DNA of 36,370 nt, taken from assembly GCA_963204975.1 (NCBI GenBank), contig CAUJJC010000339.1, positions 1 through 36,370 of the forward strand. The letters run 5' to 3'. This document shows positions 17,040-24,989 of this stretch, one piece after another. The position numbers were made by a program, and so were the translations under genes. Numbering within the stretch: the stretch's first letter is position 1; every line of letters begins with the position of its first letter. This stretch comes from Verrucomicrobiota bacterium (GTDB lineage: Bacteria > Verrucomicrobiota > Verrucomicrobiia > Verrucomicrobiales > Verrucomicrobiaceae). The notes under the pieces were generated by a model. It was not told the DNA's origin. It made no database searches and saw nothing but the letters and a program-made list of their open reading frames with translations.

Positions 17040-18896
17040 ATGACGTCTGAATCCAACCACCGTGCCCAGTCATTCGTATGGAGATCACTCCTGTCTTCAT
17101 GCCTCCTGATGACCGCTGCCTCCGGTTTTGCTCAATATGGAGTGTCTCCCTCTCAGACTGGGGTGTTTTTCGATGACCTCAGAGGCAGAGCTGGCGCTAA
17201 AAATGACCAAATCTCTGTGCGCCAGGGTGGAGAGTATGACTTCTCCCAAGGTGGCTACCAGAATGGCGAGAGCACCGGATCAGTGATGGAAGACGCCTCC
17301 CGGCAGATCAACCAGAGCTACAATGGCATGGGTAATTTGATTTATTCGAACCGCCAAGCGGGCGACTACACCCAATATTCAGGCCCCTACCCAGCTTCAA
17401 GCACGTTCTTCGCTCCTCCTTACACCTCAGATCCGCTCCTTGGCGGCAAGCGCAACCTCAAGGTGGGTCCTCTCAATCTCGGCTTCGGTCTCACCTCGCT
17501 CTTTGAATACAATGATAACATCAATCGCACGGGTGTAGATCCCGTGAGCGACATGATCGGCAGCGCCTACCTCAATATCAGCGCGAACTATCCGCTGACC
17601 GAGAATACGGCGCTATCCCTCTCCACGGCGATTGGTTTCGACCATTATTTTGATCATCCAGAGCTGTCGCCCTATGGTGGCGATCTGGTTCTCAACGTGC
17701 TCCCAGGAAGCACCATCGCAATCGATGGCAAGATCGGCCCTGTCTATGTGGTGGTCTATGATCGCATGTCCGTCCGCCCCGCGATTCAGAATTATTACGC
17801 GGTCAATAATCGGAGCATTTTCGGCGTCTTCCAAAATGATGCTGGCCTGGGTGCCAGTTGGGCAGTCAATTCCAAGCTCAACCTCTCACTCAATTTTGTT
17901 CACTCAGACGCCATCGCCCTTGAAGAGGCAGACAGCATTTATGATCGCACTACGGACAGCGTGCAGGGTTCCCTCGCATGGAGTCCCACCGGAACGTGGA
18001 CGGCAGGCCTTGAAGGTGGTAATACTTGGCTGAGTTACCCCGAAGGCTACAGCAACGATGGCGTGCTGAGCAACATCGGTCTCTTCTTCGCCATGCCTCT
18101 GGGCAAATCCACTTCCGTGCGAATCTCGGGCGGTATTCAGAACTTCGAGTTTGATGCGCCACCCGAGTTCAACCGCCGCGTCACCGATCAAGACATTACC
18201 AATCTCAATTCTCAAATCGCCGCCACCAACGCCACTGTGGCAGCATTGGAAGCCAAGGGTGCAGCTCGCACGCCGGAAGAAACGGCAGAGCTTACGCGCC
18301 TCACCAGAGATGCCGCCAAACAGCAGAGCCAGTTGACCACTCTCCAAACTCAGAAAGCTGAGGACGACGCTGAGTTCGCGAGCAACACCCGCGACAACAG
18401 CGACCTGTCCGATTACTACTTCAATGTCACCCTCTCCAACCGCCTGACCTCCCGCATTTCTCATGCATTGAACTTCGGCCACGAGTCGTCCCTCAATACC
18501 ACTTCGAACTTTATCTCGGCAGACTATATCAGCTACGGCATGGGCATCATCGCCTGGAGTGGCAGCCGCATTTCACTCAGCGGCTACTACGAGAACGCTC
18601 AGGACTCGGGCGGCACGCTGGCTGAAGAGATCGAGCAGATGGGTTTTGATGCCTACCTCTCGCACCAGCTCACCCCACGTCTTCGTTTCGGCCTTGGCTA
18701 CCACTACGGCGTAGCGCAATCCAGCACTCCTAACCGCGACTATACTCAGCAAGCCTTCAATGTGGATCTGAACTATACACTCTCGCGCAAGATGAACGTT
18801 GGCTTGGGCTATCGCTTCTTCACTACTGATGCGGACACGGAAGACTTCAGCTTCGACCAGAACCGCGTGATCATGTCGGCGAACTACAATTTCTAA
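17040..18896 (+). CDS. outer-membrane beta-barrel protein of exopolysaccharide export operon
   Basis: This is a 618-residue protein from ATG 17040. An upstream in-frame start at 16953 overlaps the inverted repeat and precedes the signal peptide by 29 residues, so it is not used. The signal peptide ends near ASGFAQYG. The mature protein consists of alternating strands and ends in ANYNF, the C-terminal aromatic pattern of outer-membrane barrels. Segments such as GFGLTSLFEYNDNINRTG and a final LGYRFFTTDADTEDF match the 'outer membrane beta-barrel' proteins found with Wza/Wzc-type genes. A charged, heptad-like insert at about residues 382-446 (NLNSQIAATNATVAALEAKG and following) interrupts the barrel and should form a coiled-coil hairpin. 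It is the first gene of a three-gene operon. It probably forms the outer pore or a secretin-like barrel for polymer. Confidence 0.78.
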   Translation: MTSESNHRAQSFVWRSLLSSCLLMTAASGFAQYGVSPSQTGVFFDDLRGRAGAKNDQISVRQGGEYDFSQGGYQNGESTGSVMEDASRQINQSYNGMGNLIYSNRQAGDYTQYSGPYPASSTFFAPPYTSDPLLGGKRNLKVGPLNLGFGLTSLFEYNDNINRTGVDPVSDMIGSAYLNISANYPLTENTALSLSTAIGFDHYFDHPELSPYGGDLVLNVLPGSTIAIDGKIGPVYVVVYDRMSVRPAIQNYYAVNNRSIFGVFQNDAGLGASWAVNSKLNLSLNFVHSDAIALEEADSIYDRTTDSVQGSLAWSPTGTWTAGLEGGNTWLSYPEGYSNDGVLSNIGLFFAMPLGKSTSVRISGGIQNFEFDAPPEFNRRVTDQDITNLNSQIAATNATVAALEAKGAARTPEETAELTRLTRDAAKQQSQLTTLQTQKAEDDAEFASNTRDNSDLSDYYFNVTLSNRLTSRISHALNFGHESSLNTTSNFISADYISYGMGIIAWSGSRISLSGYYENAQDSGGTLAEEIEQMGFDAYLSHQLTPRLRFGLGYHYGVAQSSTPNRDYTQQAFNVDLNYTLSRKMNVGLGYRFFTTDADTEDFSFDQNRVIMSANYNF

Positions 18897-18900
18897 GCCT

Positions 18901-18918
18901 GAGAGGCTCGAACCTCTC
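18901..18918 (+). other. small intercistronic hairpin
   Basis: GAGAGG (18901-18906) pairs with CCTCTC (18913-18918) around a 6-base loop, just after the barrel gene stop. There is no T tract, so message stability or reduced read-through is more likely than termination. Confidence 0.35.
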
Positions 18919-18958
18919 GCGTCTTTAACCACCACAGACGCTTCCCCTAGACCCCACC

Positions 18959-19711
18959 ATGCAATCGTATCGCCTCAGTCTTCTCGCCTGCCTCTTGATC
19001 GCCTCAGCGCTTCAAGCTCAAGACCCCGGATTCCAGCCTGCGAGACTGCCAACAAACCAACCGCAAACCGTTCAGGCTCCAGCCTCCAATGGTGGTGACG
19101 AAGTGCGCTCAGCTGGTTTAATTAACTCGATGGAGCAGTTGGACAACACCACCCAGCTACAGCCGGACTACCAAATCAGCTTCCGCATCCTTGAGGACCG
19201 CAGCGAGCCTATCCGCCTGCGCGTGCAGGACTCAGGAGACATTCAAGCCCCCCATGTGGGCCTTGTGAGAGCCGCTGGCAGAACTTGCCGAGATCTCGCC
19301 TTTGCAGTGAAAAAGGAATTGGAAAAGAGCTACTACCAGTCAGCAACTGTCATTATCGCCATTGATGTGATTCCCCGTCCCTACGGATCAGCCGTTGCGG
19401 GAGGAGGTGGAGGCACCTTCGTTCGTCCAGGCATGGAGTTCTTCACTATCTTTGGCCAAGTCATGCGACAGGGTAAGTATGAACTTCCGCTTGATGAAGA
19501 CGTCACGATCAGCCAGGCCATTCTGCGCGCTGGCGGTCCGGCTCAATTCGCCAATTTGAACAAGGTCAAACTCATCCGCAAGACCCCTCAAGGCAACAAG
19601 GCCGTCCAGGTCAATGTGGAGGCCATCATGAAAAATGGCGCGCTGGAGCGTGACATTTACATCCGCAATAACGACGTTTTGATTATCTCCGAGAAGACCG
19701 TGAATTTCTAA
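18959..19711 (+). CDS. Wza-like polysaccharide export protein with SLBB domain
   Basis: This is a 250-residue exported protein. The signal peptide ends near ALQA-QDPG. A cysteine at residue 11 (LLAC) is too close to the N-terminus to be a convincing lipobox, so lipid anchoring is doubtful. Residues 66-137 match the polysaccharide export domain (LQPDYQISFRIL through TVIIAIDVIPRP). From about 162 an SLBB-type domain follows (TIFGQVMRQGKYELPLDEDV, then ISQAILRAGGP). Wza-type proteins form the periplasmic/outer-membrane channel for capsule or exopolysaccharide. A Gly-rich patch, AVAGGGGGTF, links the two domains. It lies between the barrel and the BY-kinase genes in one operon. Confidence 0.9.
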   Translation: MQSYRLSLLACLLIASALQAQDPGFQPARLPTNQPQTVQAPASNGGDEVRSAGLINSMEQLDNTTQLQPDYQISFRILEDRSEPIRLRVQDSGDIQAPHVGLVRAAGRTCRDLAFAVKKELEKSYYQSATVIIAIDVIPRPYGSAVAGGGGGTFVRPGMEFFTIFGQVMRQGKYELPLDEDVTISQAILRAGGPAQFANLNKVKLIRKTPQGNKAVQVNVEAIMKNGALERDIYIRNNDVLIISEKTVNF

Positions 19712-19841
19712 TTCCGGCACGTTCTAGGCGCGCTCCTAGCCAGTAGTCTTTCGCCAGCAAATCATGCCCCTTGGAGGCATCCCAATCGCATCCTCACGAG
19801 GCGTCATCTATCAAGCCGCCGGAACGGCGCAGAATTAAATT
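19712..19841 (+). other. 130-base intercistronic region with several possible stems
   Basis: No gene is seen. TTCCGGC (19712-19718) can pair with GCCGGAA (19818-19824). This encloses a CTAGG/CCTAG hairpin (19724-19739) and an ATGCC/GGCAT hairpin (19764-19780). A local GCCG/CGGC stem (19815-19828) competes with the long-range pairing. It could be a branched leader controlling kinase translation, or chance in GC-rich DNA. Confidence 0.3.
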
Positions 19842-22031
19842 ATGGATTCCAATTCACTCTCCCTTCCCGGCCAGTCATCGACGCTGAATCGAATCCACGA
19901 GACCTCGGCCAAGTTCCAGCGATACAAGATCCTGCTCCGCCGCCGGTGGTGGTTCCTCCTCTTGACCGCCAGCATCGGCGTCTGCTTTCAGGCTCTCCGC
20001 ATCACCAGCAATCAACAGCAATTCGTTTCGCTTGCGAAGCTTGTAGCTGGTGGGCGTATGGTTTCAGGGACAGCAGGCGGACCGTCGTATGTGGATTACC
20101 TCACCGACTTTTACGGCACAATCATTGAAACCCTGGAGAGTGCCGAGATGCGCCGTCACGCGCTCGAACGTGTGCGCGCTCTGAATCCTGACCTGAAGGA
20201 ATCTGACGTCGATGTCCATGTAACGCAGAACAAGGGTTCAGCGATTTTCAATGTGGCCGCCATTGGTAGCGAACCCAAATTCACTCGTGTATTTCTGGAT
20301 GCGCTGCTCGATGAATTCAGAGCTTTCCGAGAACAGATTCGTGAGCAGCAACGCAACAAAGCGCTCACCGCTCTCGCGGAGGATGTCGTCAAGCGGGAGG
20401 CCGCAAACAAGGAGAAGGCCGAGAAGCTTGCCGCATTCAAAAAGAACAACAACGTTGTGGTTCTGATGAACGGGCAGAATCAGGCCGCAGAGTTCTTGAA
20501 GCAAGTTACCCTCGAAAAGAACCGGCTGATGCTTCAACTCACAGATATTGATCTGGCACTGAAGGATCTCGACTCCTCTCTTCTCCGACGTCAAAGCGCA
20601 ACACCGTCAGCTCCCGCAACACCCACACCGGGCTCAAGCAATGTCCCATCTACCGTCACTGGCACGTCTGACACCAACGCCTTCTCGCGCGAAGCCTCAG
20701 TGGGATTCTCCCAGGCAGAGAAGGACTACATGGAGACCAAGCGCAGCATCACGCTGCTCAAAGCGGACAAAAATGAGCTACTCAAATCACTTCGCCCGCA
20801 GCATCCAGCTGTGCTCGAAGTGGACGAAAAAATCGCCAAGGCCAACGGCATTCTCTCGACTTACCAAGACGAAATCGGCGAGCAGCTTCGCGGTCAGAAA
20901 GCTGATATTGAACGCCGGATCACCGTGCTCGATGGCAAGATTGTCGAGTTCACTCAGACTGCGTCGGAAGTCGGAGGTAAACTGGCTGAATTCGCCAAAC
21001 TCGAAAAGGATTTCGAAGACAGTGACAAGGCTTACAAAGAGATGTTCGACCTCGTGCATAAGTTCCAGGTGAACGAAGAAATGCAGGGGGACTACGTGAG
21101 CATCATGGAGCGTGCCTCAGGCGCGGTCGAAGATGTTCAGCCATGGCTGATGCCGATCTTGATTGGTCTTGGAGCTGGGCTTGCAGCGGGCAGTCTCGTG
21201 CTTCTGCTTTTTGACCGCTTGGATGATCGCATGAATTCGTTCAGCGAATTCCAGACGCTGTTCCCGAATGAAGCGATTCTCGGGCAGGTGCCTGAGCAGC
21301 GTCAGCGCGGTGATGTGGCACTCCTCCGCTCCAATGATGATCGTCACCTCTACGCTGAGGCGTTCCGCAACGTGCGCTCCTCGCTCCTCTTCAAGAACTG
21401 GCGCGGCAAGCCCCCGAAGACCATTCTCATCACGAGCGCTGTGCCGAACGAAGGCAAGACAACCGTGACCTCCAACCTCGCCATCACCATGGCGCTGGCA
21501 GGTGCCCGTGTGCTTCTAGCCGACTGTGACCTTCGTCGCGGTGGTGTAGCCGAACTTTTCAAGATGCCCGTCACTCCGGGATTGTCCGAAGTGTTGCGTG
21601 GCAAAGTTCACTGGCGCGATGCGGTTCAAGAGACCGGCACTCGTAATCTTGACCTCCTCGCCCGTGGCGAAGTCTTTGACCAAACATCCGAAATGCTTCT
21701 CTCCCAAGTCGCTGACGAGATGCTTCGTGAGATGGGCGAAGAGTATGACTATGTGATTTTCGATAGCGCACCTGTGCTGGTGGCCGACGACACAGGCAGC
21801 TTCGCACCAAAGCTCGACACCGTGCTCTTCGTCGTCCGTATGTCGTCCACCATGGCTCGCCTCACCGGCAAGGCACTCGACCTCCTCTATGATCGTCAGG
21901 TCAAGGTAGGAGGCGTTATCCTCAATCGCTCTAGCAGCAGCTTGAAGGAATACACATACTACAACTACGCCAGCTACTACTACACACCGAAGGCCTCGAC
22001 GCCTCCGGCTGACGCAGGCAAGCCGTCCTGA
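19842..22031 (+). CDS. polysaccharide biosynthesis tyrosine autokinase (Wzz plus BY-kinase)
   Basis: This is a 729-residue fusion of a Wzz-type chain-length regulator and a bacterial tyrosine kinase. The first transmembrane helix is near residues 36-52 and the second near 434-456. Between them lies a long coiled-coil periplasmic region, interrupted by a Pro/Ser/Thr-rich linker (SAPATPTPGSSNVPS). The cytoplasmic kinase has Walker A SAVPNEGKTT (532-541), Walker A' VLLADCDLRRGG (about 558-569) and Walker B DYVIFDSAP (about 636-644). The tail has seven tyrosines in EYTYYNYASYYY, the autophosphorylation cluster. It controls polymer length and export by phosphorylation cycling. It is the last gene of the operon, before a strong terminator. 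Confidence 0.93.
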   Translation: MDSNSLSLPGQSSTLNRIHETSAKFQRYKILLRRRWWFLLLTASIGVCFQALRITSNQQQFVSLAKLVAGGRMVSGTAGGPSYVDYLTDFYGTIIETLESAEMRRHALERVRALNPDLKESDVDVHVTQNKGSAIFNVAAIGSEPKFTRVFLDALLDEFRAFREQIREQQRNKALTALAEDVVKREAANKEKAEKLAAFKKNNNVVVLMNGQNQAAEFLKQVTLEKNRLMLQLTDIDLALKDLDSSLLRRQSATPSAPATPTPGSSNVPSTVTGTSDTNAFSREASVGFSQAEKDYMETKRSITLLKADKNELLKSLRPQHPAVLEVDEKIAKANGILSTYQDEIGEQLRGQKADIERRITVLDGKIVEFTQTASEVGGKLAEFAKLEKDFEDSDKAYKEMFDLVHKFQVNEEMQGDYVSIMERASGAVEDVQPWLMPILIGLGAGLAAGSLVLLLFDRLDDRMNSFSEFQTLFPNEAILGQVPEQRQRGDVALLRSNDDRHLYAEAFRNVRSSLLFKNWRGKPPKTILITSAVPNEGKTTVTSNLAITMALAGARVLLADCDLRRGGVAELFKMPVTPGLSEVLRGKVHWRDAVQETGTRNLDLLARGEVFDQTSEMLLSQVADEMLREMGEEYDYVIFDSAPVLVADDTGSFAPKLDTVLFVVRMSSTMARLTGKALDLLYDRQVKVGGVILNRSSSSLKEYTYYNYASYYYTPKASTPPADAGKPS

Positions 22032-22059
22032 TCGACACCCACTGTTTCCAACAATCCTG

Positions 22060-22095
22060 GCCCCGTGTGGAACGCGAATCCACACGGGGCTTTTT
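22060..22095 (+). terminator. rho-independent terminator of the export operon
   Basis: A perfect 12-base stem (22060-22071 with 22079-22090) encloses a 7-base loop and is followed by TTTTT (22091-22095). It separates the export operon from the ketosynthase cluster. Confidence 0.95.
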
Positions 22096-22158
22096 GCATC
22101 TGGCCCCCAACCTGCGATTGCATCCTGACCCGACGACCGCTTCGATAGCAAAGCTCTC

Positions 22159-23169
22159 ATGCCTTCGCTCAGCGCTCCCTGCCCCATTCCTTTTCGCATC
22201 GTTGCCTGCGGGCAACATCTGCCATCGCGAGTGGTGACGGCGGAGGAGATTGATGACCGCTTGTCCGTTGTTCCAGGCTGGACGGAACGGCATACGGGAG
22301 TGGCTCGTCGCCACTACGTCAGCACCGAGACATCAGCTCAGCTGGGGGCAGCAGCCATTCGAGACATGATCGAACCACAGGGTGCATCCTTCACGATGCC
22401 CGATCTCTTACTCGGAGCCAGCGGCACTCCGCAACAGCCCATCCCTTGCAATGCCGCGCTGATCGCGGCGGAACTCGGCTGGCATGGCGTTCCTTGCTTC
22501 GATGTGAATGCTACATGCCTCAGCTTCGTGGCCGCGCTCCAGGTCGCCTCTGGCTTGATCGCCGCAGGTCATGTGCGGCGCATCTTAATCGTGTGCGCGG
22601 AGGTGGCATCGAAAGGATTGAATTGGAACCAACATGAAGCCGCTGGCCTGATCGGAGATGGTGCCGCTGCGGTGTTGATCGAACGAGACGAGTCCGGTGA
22701 CTCCATGCTGCTGAATGCCATAATGGAAACCTGGCCCGAGGGCGTGGCCTTGACTGAGATTCGGGGAGGAGGAAGTCGCATGCCAGCGATGGAACATCGG
22801 CAAGGCGAGAACACGGAAGACTTCTTGTTTCACATGGATGGACCTGCCGTGTTTCGATTGGCCGCCGAGAAGATGGGTCTTTTTGTGGATCGGTTAGTCG
22901 GTGCGAATGCGGATCGCTGGAGCGCGATTGATTGGGTGATTCCTCATCAGGCGAGTCTGCCTGCGATCCGACACCTGCGTCGGCGTCTTGGTATTCCCGC
23001 CGCGAAGTTGATCGAGACCATCCAGCATCAAGGCAATGTCATCGCCGCGTCCATGCCTCTCGCTCTGAATGAAGCGATTCGAAGCGGTCGGCTACAGAGG
23101 GGGCAGACGGTGCTTTTCCTTGGCACTTCAGCAGGCTTCTCGCTGGGTGGTGCGCTATTGCGCTTTTAA
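22159..23169 (+). CDS. FabH/OleA-like 3-oxoacyl synthase III
   Basis: This 336-residue thiolase-fold enzyme carries the complete Cys-His-Asn triad of ketoacyl synthase III: C120 in DVNATCLSF, H263 in VIPHQAS and N293 in QHQGNVIAAS. The GDGAAAVLIE segment and the C-terminal LGTSAGFSLGGALLRF are also typical. It would make a carbon-carbon bond between an acyl-CoA or acyl-ACP and a second thioester. The housekeeping FabH role is less likely. The gene heads a cluster with an OleD-like reductase, an adenylating enzyme and ligases, and no fatty-acid synthesis genes or acyl carrier protein are nearby. By context it is OleA-like. The chain substrates are unknown. Confidence 0.88.
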   Translation: MPSLSAPCPIPFRIVACGQHLPSRVVTAEEIDDRLSVVPGWTERHTGVARRHYVSTETSAQLGAAAIRDMIEPQGASFTMPDLLLGASGTPQQPIPCNAALIAAELGWHGVPCFDVNATCLSFVAALQVASGLIAAGHVRRILIVCAEVASKGLNWNQHEAAGLIGDGAAAVLIERDESGDSMLLNAIMETWPEGVALTEIRGGGSRMPAMEHRQGENTEDFLFHMDGPAVFRLAAEKMGLFVDRLVGANADRWSAIDWVIPHQASLPAIRHLRRRLGIPAAKLIETIQHQGNVIAASMPLALNEAIRSGRLQRGQTVLFLGTSAGFSLGGALLRF

Positions 23170-23181
23170 AATCGATCCGCC

Positions 23182-24204
23182 ATGAACTGCATCCTTGTCA
23201 CTGGAGCCACCGGATTTCTGGGAGGAGCAGTCGCAAGAGAGTTCAATCGCCTCGGGCTCAAAGTAATCGCGACCGGGCGCAATTTGGAGGCAGGCGAAAA
23301 GCTCAAGGACCAGGGCATTGAGTTCCATTCATGCGACATCGGACGCGAGCCTACATTGCTCAACCAACTCGTATCCCAGTGCAGCGCAGTGGTTCACGCG
23401 GCTGCCTTGTCAGCTCCATGGGGCAACCCGCACGAGTTCATGATCGCCAATCAACACGGAACCGAGCACGTCATCAACGCGTGCAGAAGCGCAAAAAGTG
23501 TGAAGCGCCTCGTCCACATCTCGTCGCCCAGCGTGCAGTTTGATTTCAAAGATCAACCTCTGGCCAAGGAGATGACCACCTGGACCTCTGCACCAGCCAA
23601 TGACTACATCGCCACCAAGCGACAAGCTGAAACGATGGTCCTCAAAGCCGCACGCACTGGCCTCGACGCAATCGTGCTTCGCCCAAAGGCTCTCTTTGGT
23701 CCTGGCGACACTACTTTGCTGCCACGCGTGGCGAGGGTCGCGATGCGTGGTAGCTTTCCCTTGTTCAGTGGCTCTGATCCGCTGATGGACCTCACCTTTA
23801 TCGACGATACCGTCAGCGCCGTGTGGCTCGCCTTGAAGGCGGACTCTTCGCACTCCGGCAAGGTTTACAATGTCACCAGCGGCGATCCGCAGCGGCGGAG
23901 CCGAGTGCTCGGCACCCTGCTAGAGGCATGTGGCTTGCCCGTGCGCTTCAGGAACCTCTCAATGAAACATGCGCTGGCTCTCGCCACCGCACTGGAATGG
24001 GGCTCCCGTGCCATCACTGGTGGTCGATGGGAACCGCCGCTCACTCGCTACTCTGTGGGGGCGCTGGGATTCGATCAGACTCTCGACATCTCTGCGGCTC
24101 GCCGTGATCTTGGTTTCAATCCGCAAACCGACGTGCTTGCGCGCCTCCACGAGACTGGATGCTTGTGGCGCGAAGCCCAAACCCCATTGAAGACTCTCGT
24201 ATGA
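23182..24204 (+). CDS. NAD(P)-dependent OleD/3-beta-HSD-like reductase
   Basis: This 340-residue extended short-chain dehydrogenase has the dinucleotide loop TGATGFLGG (G8, G11, G14), the serine strand LVHISSPSV (110-118) and the active pair Y142/K146 in DYIATKRQAE. In the Ole hydrocarbon pathway, OleD of this family reduces the beta-keto acid made by OleA to a beta-hydroxy acid. The position 12 bases after a ketosynthase III supports a similar step here. The last codon overlaps the start of the MBL gene as ATGA. Substrate and cofactor preference are not readable with confidence. Confidence 0.88.
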   Translation: MNCILVTGATGFLGGAVAREFNRLGLKVIATGRNLEAGEKLKDQGIEFHSCDIGREPTLLNQLVSQCSAVVHAAALSAPWGNPHEFMIANQHGTEHVINACRSAKSVKRLVHISSPSVQFDFKDQPLAKEMTTWTSAPANDYIATKRQAETMVLKAARTGLDAIVLRPKALFGPGDTTLLPRVARVAMRGSFPLFSGSDPLMDLTFIDDTVSAVWLALKADSSHSGKVYNVTSGDPQRRSRVLGTLLEACGLPVRFRNLSMKHALALATALEWGSRAITGGRWEPPLTRYSVGALGFDQTLDISAARRDLGFNPQTDVLARLHETGCLWREAQTPLKTLV

Positions 24205-24989
24205 CACGCTGGCATTGGACTGTTCTCTCGGATGGCTGGACCGAGGCCCACGAGGCTGCGGCCATCAGTGGTGGCTCATGGTTCGAGAAGGTGCGGTTTC
24301 ACGCAACGGTAGTGCTTCTGGAGCATCCGGTGCATGGACGTGTGCTCTTCGATACTGGCTACTCGTCACGCTTCTTCACCGAGACGCAGCGCTGGCCTTA
24401 CCGGCTCTATCGGATGCTCACCCCCGTAACGCTTACCGAACCACGCGGCATCATCGAAGTGCTCAGACAGCGTGGCATCGAACCCGAAAGCATCCATCAC
24501 ATCATCATCTCTCACTGGCACGCGGACCACATTGGAGGGCTTCGCGATTTTCCCTGGGCCAGACTCCACTCCCACCGCCAGGCATGGGATTCGATTCAAG
24601 ACATCAGTGGCATCGCCGCTCTGCGCCGTGCTTTCCTTCCGGGCTTGGTGCCCGAGGATACAGCCGCGCGAATGCAGTGGCTGAGCGAGGGCTGCGATGT
24701 GTTTGGCGATGGATCAATGACTGTGCTTGAGCTGCCGGGGCACGCGATTGGTCAGATCGGAGTGCGGTTCGTGGACACGACTGGACGGCCTGTGTTGCTG
24801 GCAGCAGATGCGTGCTGGTTGAGCAAAGCCTTTCGCGAGATGCTCATGCCCCATCCGATCACACGACTGATGCACGATTGGCCAGTCTATCGCGGATCAC
24901 TGAGTCGGCTGCACGACCTGCATCGCCACGAGCCCGATCTCCTCATTGTGCCCTGCCATTGCCCCGAGACCGCCGCCCTGATGCCATGA
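24201..24989 (+). CDS. MBL-fold metallo-hydrolase (lactonase/thioesterase-like)
   Basis: This is a 262-residue protein from ATG 24201, which overlaps the reductase stop by four bases (ATGA). An earlier start at 24159 is rejected because it runs deep into the reductase gene. The metal site is HWHADH at 105-110, preceded by the typical FDTGYSSRF turn. Further ligands are expected in ELPGHAIGQIG, AADACW and VPCHCPE. The layout resembles N-acyl homoserine lactonases and related hydrolases. In this cluster it could open a lactone or release a thioester from an intermediate, but that is inference. Its C-terminal codon overlaps the next start. Confidence 0.85.
   Translation: MTRWHWTVLSDGWTEAHEAAAISGGSWFEKVRFHATVVLLEHPVHGRVLFDTGYSSRFFTETQRWPYRLYRMLTPVTLTEPRGIIEVLRQRGIEPESIHHIIISHWHADHIGGLRDFPWARLHSHRQAWDSIQDISGIAALRRAFLPGLVPEDTAARMQWLSEGCDVFGDGSMTVLELPGHAIGQIGVRFVDTTGRPVLLAADACWLSKAFREMLMPHPITRLMHDWPVYRGSLSRLHDLHRHEPDLLIVPCHCPETAALMP

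Noticed and set aside
17040-22031. Exosortase/PEP-CTERM-linked polysaccharide locus
   Set aside because: No exosortase, PEP-CTERM tail or PrsK/PrsR gene is visible in the window.
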